Assembly (NCBI RefSeq): GCF_042678145.1
Contig: NZ_JBHUDG010000003.1
Coordinates: forward strand, 434,001-498,000
From: Pseudopedobacter beijingensis
GTDB taxonomy: Bacteria; Bacteroidota; Bacteroidia; Sphingobacteriales; Sphingobacteriaceae
Direction: 5' to 3'
Length of the DNA: 64,000 nucleotides
The notes beneath the pieces are model-generated. The model was not told the DNA's origin and did no database searches. It saw nothing but the letters and a program-made list of their open reading frames with translations. The translations under genes were made by a program, and so were the position numbers. Positions 34,358 through 44,000 of this stretch are shown here, piece after piece; positions within the stretch are counted from its first letter, which is position 1, and every line of letters begins with the position of its first letter.

Positions 34358-36475
34358 TTATTTTAATAACTGATAGGCTATAAGCCCACACACATAAGCC
34401 ATTAAAGTCATATAGCCAATCTGTATCAATGGCCATTTCCACGATTTGGTCTCTCTCTGTACAATAGCTACGGTACTCATACACTGCATAGCAAAGGCAT
34501 AAAACAGCATTAATGAAACACCTGTCGCTAAAGTATATACCGGCATTCCCGTATTGGGATTAATAGAAGCGGCCATACGCTCTCTAATGGTCGAGGTATC
34601 TTCTTCTCCCCCATCTACACTATAAATGGTTGCCATAGTACCTACAAAAGCTTCTCTGGCTGCAAAAGATGTTATTAACCCAATCCCTATTTTCCAATCG
34701 TATCCCAATGGGCGGATAACAGGTTCTATGGCATGCCCTAACAACCCTATATAAGAGTTTTCTAATTTTTCGGTAGAGATTAAAACCTCTATATGCTCTT
34801 TGGCTTCATCATCAGCATTTGCTAATTCTGTAGCATACTTTTCGTCTATTTTCTCGAACCTGTCGCCAGGGGCAAAAGTTGCCATTACCCATAAAATGAT
34901 AGAAATTGCAATAATGACCTTACCTGCCTGCAAAACAAATGTTTTGGACTTATCGTACATGGTTAATAACACATTATTCCATCTGGGCATACGGTAAACA
35001 GGCATCTCCATTACAAAATATCCTCTGTCTTTTGCTTTTATAATCACTTTCATAACCCAGGCGATTAAAAAAGCGGCGATAAACCCTATTAAATAAAGTG
35101 CCATTAACACCAATGCTTGCATACTCAGGAAACCAAAGACTTTCTCATCTGGTACTACCAACGAAATTAGCAAGGTATAAACGGGTAAACGGGCCGAACA
35201 GCTGATTAAAGGGGTAACCATAATGGTAATCATCCGGTCTTTCCAACTTTCTATATTTCTGGCAGCCATAATAGAAGGAACGGCACAGGCCAGACCTCCA
35301 ATCATAGGAACTACTGATTTTCCGTTAAGTCCTACTTTCCTCATTAATCTGTCCATCATAAAAGTTACTCTGGACATATATCCTGTATCTTCTAAAATGG
35401 CAATAAATGCAAAAAGAATAGCAATTTGTGGGATAAAGACCACTATTCCACCTAATCCGGCCACTATACCATCCAATAATAAGCTGGTGAATAAACCTTC
35501 CGGAAGTTTTTCATGACCTACTTCTCCTATCCATGCAAACAGGTTCTCTATAAGTTCCATGGGATATTCTGCCCACGAGAAGATGGCATTGAACACAAAC
35601 ATCATGATTGCGAAGAAAATAACAAAACCCCATATCTTATGGGTAAGCACATGGTCTATTTTGTTGCTTATATTCTCTTCTAAAGCTACTGATTTATATT
35701 TTACTGTATCTGCAAGTATCTCGTTAATAAAGTTATAGCGCTCAATAGTTTCTTTCGCCTGGGCTTTTTGTGAATGGAAACCGTGTTTTTGTTCCAGTTC
35801 CTCCACCCGATCGCTTTTTTCCTGACTCAGGTATTTCAGATGCTCATGCTGATGGGCAATCTGTAAAGCGGCATACTGATTTTCTACATTAAGCTCCTGC
35901 TGAATTTCTGCTATTAATGCTGGTGCAATATCGGCCACATTGATGGTGGGTAATTGCAAAGCCAGTAGTGTAGAATGTGATATAGCTTCTTTAAGCTTAT
36001 TGATACCCTGCCCCTTTCTTGCAGATAAGGGCACTACAGGTACATTTAATTTTTTGGAAAAGGCATCTACATTTATTTCAATGTTACTCTTCTCTGCCTG
36101 ATCCATCATATTCAACGCAATAATAACCGGGATTTTCAAATCGGCTATTTGCGTATATAATAATAGATTTCTTTTGAGGTTGGTAGCGTCTGCTACTATC
36201 ACTACCAGGTCTGGAAAAGAAGAGTTAGTTTTGTCTGACAGAACTTCAAATACAATACTTTCGTCTGCACTTTTAGGATAAAGACTATAAGTTCCGGGTA
36301 AGTCTATAACATCAACTGTTTTTCCGTTTGGAAGTTTACTGATACCTGTCTTTTTGTCGACAGTGATACCCGGGAAATTCCCTACTTTTTGATTTAATCC
36401 TGTGAGTGCGTTAAAAATAGTAGACTTACCGGTATTTGGATTACCTACTAAAGCTACTTTCAAGTTTCTTTCCAA
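34358..36475 (-). CDS. feoB: ferrous iron transporter FeoB
   Basis: A 705-residue protein. The N-terminal GTPase has G1 GNPNTGKS (11-18), G3 DLPG (58-61), G4 NMMD (122-125) and a G5-like SARKG. After a helical linker, membrane helices and the Nramp-like gate motifs follow (IMAARNIESWKDRM, GFIAAFLIAWVMKVI, EAFVGTMATIYSV). It imports Fe(II) across the inner membrane. feoA is seven bases upstream, so both share a transcript. Confidence 0.95.
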   Translation of the reverse strand: MERNLKVALVGNPNTGKSTIFNALTGLNQKVGNFPGITVDKKTGISKLPNGKTVDVIDLPGTYSLYPKSADESIVFEVLSDKTNSSFPDLVVIVADATNLKRNLLLYTQIADLKIPVIIALNMMDQAEKSNIEINVDAFSKKLNVPVVPLSARKGQGINKLKEAISHSTLLALQLPTINVADIAPALIAEIQQELNVENQYAALQIAHQHEHLKYLSQEKSDRVEELEQKHGFHSQKAQAKETIERYNFINEILADTVKYKSVALEENISNKIDHVLTHKIWGFVIFFAIMMFVFNAIFSWAEYPMELIENLFAWIGEVGHEKLPEGLFTSLLLDGIVAGLGGIVVFIPQIAILFAFIAILEDTGYMSRVTFMMDRLMRKVGLNGKSVVPMIGGLACAVPSIMAARNIESWKDRMITIMVTPLISCSARLPVYTLLISLVVPDEKVFGFLSMQALVLMALYLIGFIAAFLIAWVMKVIIKAKDRGYFVMEMPVYRMPRWNNVLLTMYDKSKTFVLQAGKVIIAISIILWVMATFAPGDRFEKIDEKYATELANADDEAKEHIEVLISTEKLENSYIGLLGHAIEPVIRPLGYDWKIGIGLITSFAAREAFVGTMATIYSVDGGEEDTSTIRERMAASINPNTGMPVYTLATGVSLMLFYAFAMQCMSTVAIVQRETKSWKWPLIQIGYMTLMAYVCGLIAYQLLK

Positions 36476-36481
36476 TACTTT

Positions 36482-36697
36482 CTAAATTAATTCAATAGTT
36501 GAAGCTTCCTGTTTTCTTAATGATAGTTGATAACCAGAAACGCTAACAGCTATAGGACAGCCTAAAGGAGCTATTCTTTCTACCTTTATAACCTCTCCGG
36601 GCAAACATCCCATTTCCATTAATTTTACAGACATTTCTAAATCTGTAAATTCTTTGATAATGCCTTGTTCGCCTTTATTTAATTGAGAAAGCTTCAT
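36482..36697 (-). CDS. feoA: FeoA regulator/partner of FeoB
   Basis: A 71-residue SH3-like protein (LSQLNKGEQGIIKEF, LMEMGCLPGEVIKVER, APLGCPIAVSVSGYQLSLR), normal length for FeoA. It stimulates or organises the FeoB transporter. A -33/-7 promoter (36720-36751) lies just upstream. Confidence 0.95.
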   Translation of the reverse strand: MKLSQLNKGEQGIIKEFTDLEMSVKLMEMGCLPGEVIKVERIAPLGCPIAVSVSGYQLSLRKQEASTIELI

Positions 36698-36719
36698 ATT
36701 ATTTCTTAAATGACAGCAC

Positions 36720-36751
36720 CGAAATTACACCTTATTTATAATAAATCCAAA
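36720..36751 (-). promoter_or_regulatory. feoAB promoter (TTTG-N20-TAATTTCG)
   Basis: On the minus strand TTTG (36751-36748) is separated by exactly 20 bases from TAATTTCG (36727-36720), which differs by one base from the TAnnTTTG consensus. Spacing is the canonical value for Bacteroidota promoters, and the ATG is 23 bases further down. Confidence 0.6.
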
Positions 36752-36789
36752 TAAGCTGTTTTAGGATTGTTCTTCTTTGCTCCATGTCA

Positions 36790-36912
36790 TCAGAAATTTA
36801 CATTTCTATTAGAAAATTTAGGACACTTGCAATCTTTTTTAAGAACGGAACAGGACGTGATGAATAATGACACTGTTGTTAAAAACAAGAATAGTACGGT
36901 TCTTTTAAACAT
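36790..36912 (-). CDS. 40-residue lipoprotein overlapping vanZ
   Basis: A complete 41-codon frame encodes a lipoprotein signal (FKRTVLFLFLTTVSLFITSC, lipid cysteine at 21) and a short basic tail with C-K-C near residues 28-30. The ATG (36912-36910) overlaps the vanZ stop (ATGTTTAA), so translational coupling is likely. Short lipoproteins of this design with a cysteine/lysine tail are common in Sphingobacteriaceae, but function is unknown. Confidence 0.65.
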   Translation of the reverse strand: MFKRTVLFLFLTTVSLFITSCSVLKKDCKCPKFSNRNVNF

Positions 36913-37297
36913 GATTAAATCTTCTATGTAATAACAGGTAACTAAAGATAGCCATTCCGACACCAATCATGTCCGAAAAAAAGTCCCACCATTCTGCAGA
37001 ACGGTAAGTAAAAACCTTCCATTGTAGTATTTCTATTCCTCCTCCTATACAGGCTGTCAGCACTACTATTTTGATAATGGTAAGCCAGCTGTATTCATAG
37101 CTACGTTGCTGTCTTATTTTCCCGTAAAATAACAGTACGGCTAATACATAGAAAAAGCCCAGATGGGCCATTTTATCAAATCCTTCAAAGAAAAATTTTG
37201 GTGCAGTCTGGAAAGAGGAAGGTGGAACATTACAAAGTACCAACACTACAATACTCCAGATAATTGCAGGAAGTTGGTACTTTATGGTTTTCAACAT
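36905..37297 (-). CDS. VanZ-family membrane protein
   Basis: A 130-residue protein with four hydrophobic helices (IIWSIVVLVLCNVPPSSF, MAHLGFFYVLAVLLFYG, IVVLTACIGGGIEIL, DMIGVGMAIFSYLLLH) and the VanZ pattern DKMAHxxxF, GGGIEILQ and WWDFFSDMIG. Function of chromosomal VanZ proteins is poorly known; VanZ of vancomycin operons gives teicoplanin resistance. It starts one base after the gcvH stop. Confidence 0.85.
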   Translation of the reverse strand: MLKTIKYQLPAIIWSIVVLVLCNVPPSSFQTAPKFFFEGFDKMAHLGFFYVLAVLLFYGKIRQQRSYEYSWLTIIKIVVLTACIGGGIEILQWKVFTYRSAEWWDFFSDMIGVGMAIFSYLLLHRRFNHV

Positions 37298-37298
37298 C

Positions 37299-37676
37299 TC
37301 ATGCTCCTATTAAATCCTGGTATTGCTCGGCCGTTAATAAGTTAGCACCATCTAATGAAGGCAGGCTTACTTTTACCATCCAGCCATCACCATAAGGATC
37401 TGTATTTACCAATTCCGGACTTGCGTCTAACCCTGCATTTACTTCTAATATTTCAGCAGTAACGGGCATAAACAAATCAGATACTGTTTTTACGGCTTCT
37501 ACTGTACCAAATACATCACCTTCCTGTACTTCTGTACCTACGGTATTAATGTCTACAAAAACAATGTCTCCCAATTCTCTTTGGGCAAAGTCTGTTATAC
37601 CTATGTAGGCTACATCACCATCAACCTTAATCCACTCGTGATCTTTGGTATATTTAAGTTCGCTTGGAAATTTCAT
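37299..37676 (-). CDS. gcvH: glycine cleavage system H protein
   Basis: A 125-residue protein. VEAVKTVSD contains the lipoyl-lysine K63, and the beginning YTKDHEWIKVDGDVAYIGIT is typical. It carries the aminomethyl group between P and T proteins. Other gcv genes are not in the window. vanZ starts one base after its stop. Confidence 0.95.
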   Translation of the reverse strand: MKFPSELKYTKDHEWIKVDGDVAYIGITDFAQRELGDIVFVDINTVGTEVQEGDVFGTVEAVKTVSDLFMPVTAEILEVNAGLDASPELVNTDPYGDGWMVKVSLPSLDGANLLTAEQYQDLIGA

Positions 37677-37700
37677 AATCGTCTATTTCAAAATGTAAAA

Positions 37701-37964
37701 TTAGCTAAAATTACCTGACTGGGAAACTTCTTTTTTGTCTTGTTCAGGTTTTTCCCCCCTCAGATGGATTACCAATCCGTTCAGGAAATTTCTCAGAACC
37801 TGATCTCCACATTTTTTATAATTAGGATGATCTTCTGCCCTGAAAAAGGCTCCCAGTTCGCTTTTCGAGATATTAAAATTCACCAACTTAAGAATATCCA
37901 CAATTTCGTCGTTCCTAAGTTGCAACGCCACTCTTAATTTTTTAAATATTTCGTTATTACTCAT
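37701..37964 (-). CDS. DUF1456 (YehS-type) protein
   Basis: An 87-residue protein with the DUF1456 repeat: LRVALQLRNDEIVDILKL, FFRAEDHPNYKKCGDQ and FLNGLVIHLRG. The family usually has two such units; here one and a half remain. Function unknown. It lies 24 nt upstream of gcvH on the same strand. Confidence 0.8.
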   Translation of the reverse strand: MSNNEIFKKLRVALQLRNDEIVDILKLVNFNISKSELGAFFRAEDHPNYKKCGDQVLRNFLNGLVIHLRGEKPEQDKKEVSQSGNFS

Positions 37965-38010
37965 CTTGTTGCCTTTATATCCGTCAAAATTAGAAATTAT
38001 CTGTTGTTAT

Positions 38011-41000
38011 TTACTGAATGGTGAATCTTAGATTTACACCAAAATTAGAGAATGCTGTATTAAACGTTTGCGATGTGTATGGTTTGGTGATATTTGTATC
38101 ATAATAAAGACGGATATTCAGCCTTTGATTGACCACATAGTCAATACTTGGCCTGTAGGTAATATTTTTTGAACCTCCAGAAATTTCCGCATCGTCTACA
38201 TCTGCCCTGTAAATTACCGTTTTATTATCTCTGATAGCTACATCCATTTTAAAATTCAGGTCGTTTTTAAGCAGCACACTCTTGAACAGTCCAAACGGGA
38301 AACGGAAATTGGTTGTACGGTAACCAAAACCGATGACAAACGCCTGGTCTTTCTGTTGCGCTAACTGACTGTTAGCCATACTAAAGCTTAACGATCTGGA
38401 CTTTCTGTACTCCACATTCATGGTGACATTGCTTTTAAAACGCATATCTATACCTATTAATGGCACAAACTGCTCGTACAGGGTTACCTGTGAGAACTGA
38501 TAAAACGGTAAAAAGTCTCCGTTTATATCTCTTACTGATGAGGCGCCATTGGTTTCTCTGTACCTTACCAGTGAGCTAAAGCTGTTGACATTGTATGTTG
38601 AATTATAACCGTGTGATACGTCAAACGAAGTAAACAAGTCACTAAAATAAGGTAATTTGGTTAAGCCATTATAGGTAATTCTCCAGTTTGGAACAGGCGT
38701 TTTTCTAAAGCTGTTTAAGTTAATGCTATTGGCATCTTTATTTAAGTATGCCGCCAATAATGAGGAGATTAAAACATCTTGCGAGTTTTTACCATATCCG
38801 TCAGCATATCCTTCGCTATCTACACCGGTACTGTTAGGGTTAGCTTGTCCCAGCCTGGAAGATATGACCTCTCTGTTAGTCAAAAACTGTTGGAACAGCT
38901 TAGAATGCTGTGTATTCTTATCTTTAAATGCACTTCCTAATGAAATGATAGAAATACTATAATCACCACTGGTAATTGGGCTTAAGCTGTAAAAATCCTG
39001 TCTGTCGTTATCAAACCTAAAGTTGGTAGTGTAATTTTTACTCTGGCTTTTCAACATGGTCAACTCAATACGTAAATCTTTGAAAGGCTCTAAAGTTCCC
39101 CGAAGGTTTAGTTTTTCATTTAGATTTTGTACGTAAAGCTGGTTCATGGTGGTGTCCGTTGTTATCCAGCCATTCATTGCTGCTTTGTACCTTATGTCTT
39201 CCTGAGAGCCCAGGATGAAGCCTAAACCAGGTGCATTCATAGAAAAGTCTACTCCAAAGGCATTGGTTTTTGGTAAATAGCCGGGTAAGAAAGTACCATC
39301 GTTCCTGATGTACGATCCGCTTACATTTTTTATACTGAATAATACATTGGTTAAGGCTGCGCCTATTCCCGTTGCATTATTTTTCTTCATCTCTCTGTAA
39401 AACCCAAACTTATTGTATAACGTGTTCATGTTTAACGTTGGATTCACCTGTATTGCTCTTGAGTTTTGAATGGTATTACCGAAGTTAAGATCGGGATCAT
39501 TCATGCTCAATAAAGGTTCTGTCATCCAGTTAAACTGAGTCTGATAGCGTGTTACCAGATTGATAAAATCCAGGTAAGGAAGTTTATTAATTGGTACGGT
39601 ATAACTTAAGGTTATATTGTGATTATAGTCTGTGGTTCTTCCCAGTTTCTTCAGGTTTGCCCATACCGTATCGCGTTTTAATCCGGTAATACGACCTTCC
39701 GGTTCGTCCACAACAGATAAATTGGTCGCATTGAAATCCAGTTTCAGGGATTTTGTTAAATCCCAGCTGATACCATATATCCTATTGATGTTAAAGTTTT
39801 TATTAAATGTGGTATTAATTGGAATAAAGTTCATTGGATCATTATCCCGCAACGTATTTTCTGAATACAACCTATTTACCTCTACCCTAAAGTTGAGCAC
39901 ATTGGGCAAAACATTAAAGTTAAAGTCTTTTAGCAGCGTTAAGTTTTTATTTTTGATGCTTTTACTGAAAGGCGACATAAAATCGGCCTGCTTGCTGTAG
40001 TTATAGGCAAGGGCTCCTCTGTATGTTTTTTGTTTAGCACTTCTAGTAATAAAATCTTTATGATCGTATTCTGTATAAGCATAGCTTAAACTCCAGTTTT
40101 CTATATCCCACAAATAGGCTTTAGATTCGGGATTGGTTTTTATTTTTCTGACGTTGGTAAAGTTTATTCCTCTGCGGGTAGTTAGTGTTTGTGCATAATC
40201 CATTATGGAATCTTTTTGCACTCTGTTAAGCTGTGACAGTATATTCTTTAACTCGATGTCGGGATTCCTCGGATCGTACATGGGTGTACTGATCTGACTG
40301 GAATAGTTGAAATACATCGGAATCTTAATACCCGACCTATCGGAGAAAAACTTACCCAGCTCGAAGCTAGATGCCAGGTCAAAATACCGATCGTCTGAAC
40401 GGTTGATCTCACTAACTCTTGTTTCTAAACCACCAAAACCAATAGACTTATTACTTGCCGACATGGTTATATCGGCAAAATCGGCGAGCTTGGCATTCAT
40501 TCTTGCTGTAGCTGCCCAGCCTCCTCTTTCGTCAAAATCTGTCAGCCTTAATTCGTTGAACCAGATTTCTACCGATTTATCTAAGCCATTTCCACTCAGG
40601 GGATTTCTGGCCCCTAACATAATGGTTCTTAACTTACTTAAGTCTGGCTGACCTTTGATCGTAATTTTATATTTACCATCCTGATAGGTAAATGGTTCTG
40701 CCGGAGACCAGGGAGCCCCATTTTTAAAGGCGTTGTTCCGTTCTGTCTTTACTTTTTGCAATAGGCTAAACTCCAAATCCATGTAGTTTTCCTGAGGCCA
40801 TATCAGTTCTGGATCACGGGTTCCATCCTGGGTTATCTTCAACGGAATTTCGTACTCATAATAGTTATCCTGATAGTCTGATCCCAGACGGATAAACGCT
40901 GTAACATCTCCATCATGCAGCGGATTGTTTCTATCTGCAGTTTCGGCGTGAATAAACATTTTTAATCGTTTATATGCCCTCACGTCATTTACTGTTGTTT

Positions 41001-44000
41001 TATATGCTGCCCGAGCATAGCCTTTTTTCAGTCCCTTTACAATAACGGACAGCGATTGCTCATTTTGTCTGGTATCTCCTCTGAAGTTTGAGAAATCTCT
41101 TTCCCGCTCAATACCCGGCGGCACCACATAAGGGATTGGCGTACGGGTTCCGTTTTCTTCTATATTTACCGTGGTGACTTCTATAGTTGACCCGTCTGAA
41201 GGTTGCGCGCCCATGCTTTCATCAACCAGTACTTTATCGATTTTATTCTCGGCATTATATCTTCTCCACTCCCCACGTAATAATTGCAATTTGGCCAGAC
41301 GTAAAACGGTAGTATCAGCAAAATTGGTCAGATACATTCTCATAAACCTGATTGATTTAAAATCCTGTATGTCTCCTTTTTTATCATCGTACTGCGCTAT
41401 AGGCACTTTAAACTGATACCAGGTTACTTCGTCTGTACTTCCGTCTGCGAGTTTAACTTTTGCAATAACTTTATCCGAGATATAATTCTGACCTACTTCC
41501 ATTTGGTTTGGATCAAGCTTTATTTTGTACTCATAGTACTCGTCTGCCCGAGTTAGGTTGTTGTCGCGATTGATGTCTTCGCCATCAGGTAAAGAGGTAG
41601 AAGCAGAGTTTTCTATCCCCAACTCGTCCATAGACTGTTGTCTGGTTTTAGAGTTTCCTTCTGTACCGTTATAGTTTTCGTATCTTTTCAGGATACCTGC
41701 GTTCATCTGATCCAGCTGAGGCCCCCGGTAATAAACATAATCATCCGAAGAGGGGTCATTTCTGAGTTTTTCTGCAGCGTCAGAGTTTAATTGTGGCAGA
41801 ATATTATTTAGTTCGCCGGCAAAATGCTGTCGCTCCCCCTCATTATCCAAGCCATCTAAACCAACATCCTGCTTTTTTCTTATTTCCGGATTATTATCAA
41901 ATGCCTGTATAACGGGTTGGGTTGTTCCTACAAGTCCCCATTTGGTAGCTTTCACCTTACTCATATCTCCATTTGCAGGCAGAGCATTTTCCAAACTTTT
42001 GTAACCGTCTTTTAATATATCTTCAGAGATATTCCCCAGATTGATGTACAGCTCTCCTCCTGTATTTTGCTGACCTTTTTTATAGATAAAAGGATCCATC
42101 ATCCAGATTTCTACAAACTCAATATTTAGCGATTCGAAATCGTTATTATCTATTTTTCTAAAAATACCGCCCCATTTATCTTTTGGTTTTGCAAACGTAC
42201 CATCGGGGTTAAGATCCAAGGCTGTATAGTTATGAGGGCCTCTTAAAGTTGGATAATAGGCGAGATTGAATGTTGGCAAGGTTAACAAACTTCCCGAAGG
42301 AATTTGCTTGAAAGGAAATACTTCTGTCTCTAGCACCTCCCTTACATAATGATTGGAAAGCTCTTTTTTATTATTGGCAATATTGGAAGGAGTAAATCCT
42401 CCGCTTCTATTATAAAAAATAGGGTCTATGGTAAAGAAAGACATCTTGGCCCTATTGTATCCGTATGCTAAATCATCACTAAGGCTTGATTCCAGAAATT
42501 TCTGTGGTGTACCTGATATTTGCCATGCGATGGGACTTTTCAGATCTATAATGGAACGACTACCTTCAAAATCATCGATATAACTTACCCCGCCGTTACT
42601 TCCCGATCCGTTTAATGCTTTAGGGTGTCCGGGATTAAATTTAGCAAACTCACCACCAAAGGTAAACGAGGATTGTTCTTTGGTTGAAATTAAGGGTATT
42701 TTATCTACCAGTTTTGTCAGGAAACGGCTATTGGTATTATAGTTAATATCAAAACCATATATGGTATTGGATATGGACTCTTCTCCAAAATTAACTTTTT
42801 GCGTTAATGGGGTTTCCTTCAAATTCATGATGGTAGCTCCCAGATTCAGTTTTTCGTTTGCCCGATAGTCAAAACGTGTTCCAAATAAAGATTTTTGCTG
42901 GATACCAAACAACTCGTTACTTTCTAACCTGATTTTTATAGGTTGACCTGAACTAAGCAAGGCATCGTTTAATATTTTTACTCTTCCAATATTATAGTCT
43001 ACTGTAAAATCGGCTCCTTCTGTCAGTTGTAATGTTCCTGCGGTTACTGTTACCGAACCTTCGGGAACGTTAATTGCATTCAGCTGGAATTCTGAACTTA
43101 CCTGTGACTGGTATGTTCCTGCAATAATATAACGATTTAGGCTTGGGAAAAGTTGTTGGGCTATTGTTTTGGTGGAGTCATACAATGGTTGATAAACGTA
43201 TTTGTTAATCAATGCAACGTCATTCCCTAACATCTGCTCAAGGTCGTTACCAAATGGCTCTATATACGGAAAAACAATTCTACCGTTTTGTGAATCTATC
43301 GTTTGGCCTTCTAAAAAGTCGAAATAACCATCTGGTTTTTTATCGTTTTGCTGGTTCAAACGATCGAAGCCTAAAGCCTGAATCCACATTTTACCGGTAA
43401 TGCTTGTAGCCCCTTCCGTCATCAATGGTTTTTCTACCCCTGACTCATCTAACCTAAATATATTTAAACGAAAATCTTCTCTACTGATTTGATAAGCTCC
43501 TAAGGAATAAATGTTTTTCATCATCAGCTTCCATATCGGCAAATCGGTTTTTATGGTTTCATTCTTTAATAATTTTGCATAAAGCACTTCTGGATTAGCA
43601 GAATTAACTGCTCTGTCAGTTGAAAACTCCCCTACCTGATATTCCCTTCCGTTATAGGTATATCGGTAAGCTACCGCTAAAACCTCATCAGAGTTAAGCG
43701 AGCTATTTAAGGAAATATATCCTAAAACGGGATTTAAAGTATATTCTTTCTCTGTTAGTTTTCTGGCATAGGTTATTTTTGCGTAGTTGTCTGTTTTTCT
43801 GGTAGTGGCAAAAAATGCATCCAAACTATTGTCACTGGTATTTCTTGTGGTTGCCGGAATTGTACTTAAAAGGTTATTGGACTGCGCAGGAAAACTTGGA
43901 TCACTAAGAGCTGAGGGTAATACACTCATTCCGCCAGTAAATTTACCTCCTATCAAATTGGGATTTGTAACACTGTTAAAAGGTGCGTTCTCTCCCAAAT

